Part shown: positions 59,225-64,000 of the stretch, piece after piece
Layout of the letters: each line of letters opens with the position of its first letter
How positions within the stretch are numbered: the stretch's first letter is position 1
Origin: Pontederia crassipes
Taxonomy: Eukaryota > Streptophyta > Magnoliopsida > Commelinales > Pontederiaceae
Direction: 5' to 3'
DNA length: 64,000 bases
Assembly (NCBI GenBank): GCA_030549335.1
Contig: CM060198.1
Coordinates: forward strand, 41,456,353-41,520,352
Made by a program: the position numbers and the translations under genes
The notes under the pieces: model-generated
Seen by the model: only the letters and a program-made list of their open reading frames with translations
The model's database searches: none
Told to the model about the DNA's origin: nothing

Positions 59225-61497
59225 AAGAATAAGGGTATTTAAGTCATCCTAAGAAATTCTAGACTAAACTCTATAAAAACCTCCAAACCCTCCACCTCCT
59301 CTCTATTCTTATTCTCCCAAGTGATGACTGCAACCTAAGAGGAAAAAGGAGAAGAATGAGGAAGAAGAAGAGGGCAAAGAGGAAGATGACATGGATAAGG
59401 GAAAGGGGATTAACATTGAAGAATAAGATAATAAGTATGTAAAGGGGATCCAAACCCTTATCTCCCCTCTCATGATATTTTTTGTTGGATTGAAAGTTTT
59501 AAGAACACCGTGTTCTTGATAGGGATTTTGATTGAAGGTTACATAAATGATTTTGCATGAATGAGGATTTCATGATTTATGTTACATAATCTGTTAAATT
59601 TGTGGTTGTCTTTTGATAATTATTTGGGTAGGTTTAACTTATCTAAAAATTACAATAATGATGAAAAGCCCTAGAAGTCTAGTTTTGACAGAAATTTGTT
59701 TCATTAGATTTGAAGATGTATGAAAATAGTTATGACCAAAAATCGGACTACTATCAGCGAGACAAATTTGTAAAATCTATCTTAATTTATAAATATTGGA
59801 TTAGGCTTTGAAATTTATGCACAAGTTAAGAGTTTGTATTACCATTCTATGGCAATTGAAATCATCTTAAAAGAACAAGTATAGATTAAATTATTAATAT
59901 TTTTGTCTTTGCTTTCAGAATACTATGTAAAGAATAGATATTGATAGTTGTATGAATTTCTGAGATTAAACACCAAAAAAATAAAATTCATGAATTTTAT
60001 ATGTGATTCCTATAAAAGTATAATTTGCAGGAAAACTAGAATCAAACAAAATGAATTTCTATTTATTGAGATATAATTTTTTGATTGATGATATGTCAGA
60101 ACTGTCAAATAAGGAAGATTGACATATTATTATTTATGTCAACAATTGTTATGTTAATATTATGCATCTTCTTTAATGTTTATTTTCAAATACATTTATT
60201 TATTGATGTATAATTATTTATTATGTTTCATACATTTTATATATGATGCTATTTTATGAAACATTGATTGATGTATCAACGAATCTAGACACATGTTTAG
60301 ACATGCTTAGTCGTAATTAGACTAAAAGATGAAGAATGATTGATGTATTGCAAAGCATAATGCATCTAAAGTTGAAGAATGTCCTTATCACTCATTAATG
60401 GTGAGAAGCAAAGTTCTGCACTTATGTATGTACTTAAAGGGGACCTAAGCCCGCGAAGTAAAGTCCTACATTTGTGTATGTGCTTCTCAGTGAACAAAGT
60501 CTCTCATCAAAAAGTGTGTATTCCATGAAATAAAGTCCCTCACTATTATGGTGTACGTACTCCATTGAATAAAGTTCCTCAGTATTATGATGTGCGTGTT
60601 CCCAAGGATGTAGCCTAGCTAGCCAATGTGATGATGTTGAGATGATTCTCCAACTATGTTAAGATCAAAGATGTTGTAAGATAAAGTAAGAATGAAAGTG
60701 AAGTATAATGTCAAAGTATCTTATAACAAAGAAAGTTAAGAAGATGATGATGAAGTAAATATAGAAAGTAAAGTCTTACACTTATATATGTACTTCAAGG
60801 GGACCTAAGCCTGGGAAATAAAGTTTTGCATCTGTGTATGCACTTTCTAAGAAACAATGTCCCTCATCATAAAGTGTGTGTATTCCTAAAGATGATTAGG
60901 AATAAAGTGTGTCACTATTATGATGTGTGTGTTCTTAAATATAACTTATGATATGGAATTAAAGTCAAGACAGTATTATGTGATAAAGATGAAGGATAAA
61001 TGATGAAGATGACACTTGAAGGATCACATAAAGAAATAAAAGAAGAATGAAAGAAAATTCAAAATGTAATAAAGTAACCCCGAAGAAATGTAAAGATTAA
61101 AGAAGTCAAGAAGTAAATAAGTCAAGAAGTAAAGGATCATGGTATGTATGACATTTACATACTCTAACTAAAAAATCATACACTCTGGATCCGTGTAGGT
61201 AACTATGATTAAGTGATGGATGACAGCTCAAGTTCATGACAAAGTGTTGCACATGCTTAAGTTTAAATAAGTCTTATAGTTCAATTTGAACAATGAGGTT
61301 AATGGTGTACTGAAGATTTAGGCATTTAATATTTTCTGAAGTATTAGTTATGATATGATTAATAGAAAGTTTTTATTTATTATGATTTACTCTAAATGCT
61401 CAAGTCTTCCACTATTAAATGATGTATGACAAATGGCTAACAGCATAAAATTATGCTAAATGATCAGAACTTTTAGATTGGATTTTGGATCATTACA
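59225..61497 (+). mobile_element. Ty3 (Tekay-like) LTR, same family as 49551-52550
   Basis: It shows CTATAAAAACC (TATA-like, near 59270), a GA-rich leader, AAGTATGTAAAGGGGATCC (59434) and a block of repeats GTGTATGTACTTC..AAGTCCCTCA at 60410-60620 with a further partial set at 60760-60930. The GGATCCGTGTAGGTAACTATG word and the end GGATCATTACA (61497) follow. The start is uncertain because it merges into copia sequence. It appears inserted in the copia element. Confidence 0.65.
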
Positions 61498-63465
61498 ATC
61501 AGTCATCCATTTGATCACATTTTGATTCATTTTTCATATAGCATGCATCAATTTATGACCTTATTTTCTTTAATTTTATAAAAAAATCTACCTAAGTTTT
61601 GTGTTTTATTGCAAAAAAAATCAAGAAAAAAGAGTAACGAAATTACTACAGAAAATGAAACTCAAATCGAAGTTAAGACGGAGCTAGAAAGTGCATAGTG
61701 AAAGATACCATGACTCGAAATTGAATATAATGGGTCGTCATAGACATATAACGAGCGTAACTGCAGGGCCGTGACAGATCTGTAACATCCTGTTAAATGC
61801 CCAACTTTTTGCTAAAAAGTTGATCGAGTAATGGGCCATTACAAGGATATTATGGGTCGTGAAATCCACACTTCTACTCCGATTTGAACACTGTCAGGCA
61901 AGGTAATCAAGATCGGGATCTTACATAAGATCAAAAGGGGTCATAAGATCAAAGATTGTAAGATCAAATCGAGGATAGTAAGATCCTACTTATTAATAAA
62001 AATATATATTTTAAAGACAACAAATATATTTTTTTATAAAATTGTCACATTTAGATATCAAATTACACCTTACTAAATCATTTTTTATTGATTCTTAAGC
62101 AAAATTATACCAAAAAATATTAAAAATAAGGAAAATATATTAAACTTCATCTAAATTTATTTTTATTATCATAAATATATTTTTTAATTAATATTTAAAT
62201 GATTATATTAATCCTATGAGATCATATTGGATCGGATAAGATCGTAAGATCGCGTGACCAAAATTAAGATCTTACACATAAGATCCTCGAGATAAGATCA
62301 AGATTGATAAAGGGGCAAGAAGATCATAAAACCATAAGAACTTAAGATCTAGATCGAGATCTTAACTACCTTGCTGCCAGGGCCATTCTATCAGTGTTAC
62401 GGGTCGTGAAAAGTCATATTTAGGACGTTACAAAATCATTACAAGCCATTACAAAGTTAAATTTGGACATTTCTTTGACTTTCCTTAAGAGTTTTGGATG
62501 GTTTTAAAGATCAATCAAATTCTATTCTGAATTTCATTGTTTTGATATGAAAATACTCCCAAACAAATAAAAACTCTATGAGATCTCTTGAGACACCTGG
62601 AAACTATAAATAGAGTTCCTAGGAGACATAAAATATAGTGCTTCAAACCTGGAGCCATGTTACATTGCAAAGGATGAATTTTGAATTTTTCGATATTTGT
62701 TCGAGAGAAACTACAAAGCAACATGTACTATGCATCAAAGGCAAAGAATTTTATCTTCTACCTATTGTTTGGATGCTCTTTACTCATACTTTTTATTATT
62801 AATTAATAATGTAATATAGATAATTATCTTATCGAGAAAATTGCATGAACTCGTTGATTAGATTTGAATTAACATAGTTGTTTAGTTTCTTTTAATTATG
62901 ATTGTGGTGTTTAATGCTATTTTATGACATTATTCTGAGATAAGACGATAATTCAGTTGTGAGGTGATTAATATTAGGATCTAATAATTTTCAGACAATT
63001 GATATTTAAATTCATAGTTAATATAATCATAACAGAATTCTTGTATCACAACGTGTGTGCTTGGTTTCATGTAGTCTAATGAATCATACATATAATTGGA
63101 TAATTGTTAATTAGGATTTACAATTTAATGCATCTTAATACCTTGTTCAATTATATATTGACTCAGTGTAGCGATATCAAATTGTAGTGAGAATTAAGAT
63201 AGTTCAAATTACTCAGCGTAGAAATCATTAACTTTTGTGATCCTAATGTCTTAAGAACTGAACATGATTCTTATTATTTAATTCAATCATCATCGTTGTG
63301 CATGCAAGTTAACCTTCATCCTTAATCGTCAATCATCCTAAGGTTCTACACTAATTTATTTGATCTTTTGCAATTTAATTTTTTGCATATTTATTTTTTT
63401 TGTTTTCATATCACAACACCATTTTCTTCTCTTAGTGGATTATTGAGATAGATTAGACTTAACTA
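61498..63465 (+). mobile_element. Probable Athila/Tat-type LTR nested in the copia element
   Basis: AT-rich, with CTATAAATAGAG (TATA-like, 62604-62615) and the TTGTTTTGATATGAAAATACTCCC zone. The long AT-rich R/U5-like tail has the GTGAGAATTAAGATAGTTCAAATTACTCAGCGTAG word, which resembles the ACTAGT/CACAAACTGG zone of LTRs A-C in architecture only. No primer site or second LTR is seen. Its boundaries and class are uncertain. It carries the MITE at 61899-62373. Confidence 0.4.
61899..62373. mobile_element. MITE, 475 bp, hAT-like, AAGATC-rich
   Basis: Left end CAAGGTAATCAAGATCGGG; the right end read on the minus strand is CAAGGTAGTTAAGATCTCG, so the termini are inverted repeats with few mismatches. 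The flanking octamers CTGTCAGG (61891-61898) and CTGCCAGG (62374-62381) agree at seven of eight positions, an 8-bp duplication as in hAT elements. The interior repeats AAGATCATAAGATC-like words in both orientations. No coding capacity. Confidence 0.82.
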
Positions 63466-63467
63466 GT

Positions 63468-64000
63468 TCAAAAGGTAAATCCTTTGAATGAAAAAGATTT
63501 GGTTCCTAAAAGAACTAATACTAATTGAAATGGATGTAAACAAGTTTGGGTACCAAAAAGATAAATATTTATGTCTACTTCTATTTTGTAGGAAATATAA
63601 AAAAAGGGAAAGGAAAGAAAATGGTACTTGGACCATGGTTGCTTAAGACACATGACAGGAGATGCATCAAACTTTATAACCTTGAAAAGGAATAATGGAA
63701 GAACCATTATCTTTAGAGACAATGCAAAAGGAAAAGCCATCGATATAGGCAACATTAGTAAAAATGAAAAAAAAATTGAAAATGTATGACTAGCAAATAA
63801 CTTGAGCTTAACATAATTAGTATTAGTCAACACTATGACAAAAACTTCTTAGTAAAGTTTGAAAAGAAAAAGTGCCTCGTACTTTATGAAAATGAAAACC
63901 TTTTGCATGATGGCCTTAGACATAATAATATGTATAAGATTGATTTTTTATGTCTTAGAAAATGAAAAGTGTTTAAGTGCATTGTATGATGACTCAATAT
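63468..64000 (+). pseudogene. pol: Ty1/copia (SIRE-like) pol start, runs off the window
   Basis: Translation pieces include a copia protease-type region near 63620-63680 (HMTGDASNFITL, FRDNAKGKAIDIGNI) and a GAG-pre-integrase region near 63860-63990 (KFEKKKCLVLYENENL, DGLRHNNMYKIDFLCL). The order and strand fit continuation of the copia element whose gag lies at 58200-59220. Broken, with several breaks. The element continues to the right. Confidence 0.8.

Overview
The window looks like repeat-rich (heterochromatic or pericentromeric) nuclear DNA of a flowering plant. The evidence is Ty3 chromovirus-like and Athila/Tat-like LTR elements with tRNA-type primer sites, SIRE-like Ty1/copia pieces, two plant CACTA (En/Spm) families, a plant L1 LINE with a C-terminal RNase H, plant hAT-type MITEs and a shrunken tRNA-Ala relic. 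I cannot name the species. I found no convincing intact host gene, no bacterial-type operon and no CRISPR array. Nearly every long open frame belongs to a mobile element or is a chance frame in GC-rich or low-complexity repeat.

Layout. 1-9797: a tandem array of one minus-strand Ty3 element, LTR-gag-LTR-gag-LTR plus a partial fourth LTR, with two units identical over the first 3,768 bases. 9798-12963: the right end of a CACTA family, made of a 20-bp GC-rich minisatellite, a purine-rich tract, AT-rich modules of about 250 bp and a terminal repeat. 13159-16205: a Ty3 LTR piece, a copia RNase H fossil, a palindrome cluster and an ORF1-like fossil. 16206-29149: a large minus-strand Athila-like element with no recognisable pol, invaded by a plus-strand LINE (17290-22296) and by a 634-bp insertion. 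29150-34748: a second Athila-like element with an LTR and pol. 34749-37600: fragments of a CACTA end and of two LTR families. 37600-43911: a left-truncated CACTA with decayed TNP2 and TnpA-type genes and an intact right terminus. 44160-45444: an LTR end, the tRNA-Ala relic and AT-rich DNA. 45445-46113: an unidentified repeat-bearing segment. 46114-48766: a clean solo LTR with a 5-bp duplication. 49551-52550: a second solo-type LTR carrying a hAT MITE. 54530-58195: a broken chromovirus. 58200-64000: a SIRE-like copia element, apparently split by two LTRs, one of which holds another MITE.

The genes do not form a pathway; the story is one of nested insertion, recombination and decay. The observations most worth checking are the abrupt identity boundary in the LTR array, the precise LINE empty-site comparison, the recurrent clusters of short palindromes in several LTR families, a shared splice-donor-like leader motif, the GC-rich 20-bp minisatellite in the CACTA end, and the 44-nt tRNA-Ala relic. 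None is strong evidence for a previously undescribed system.
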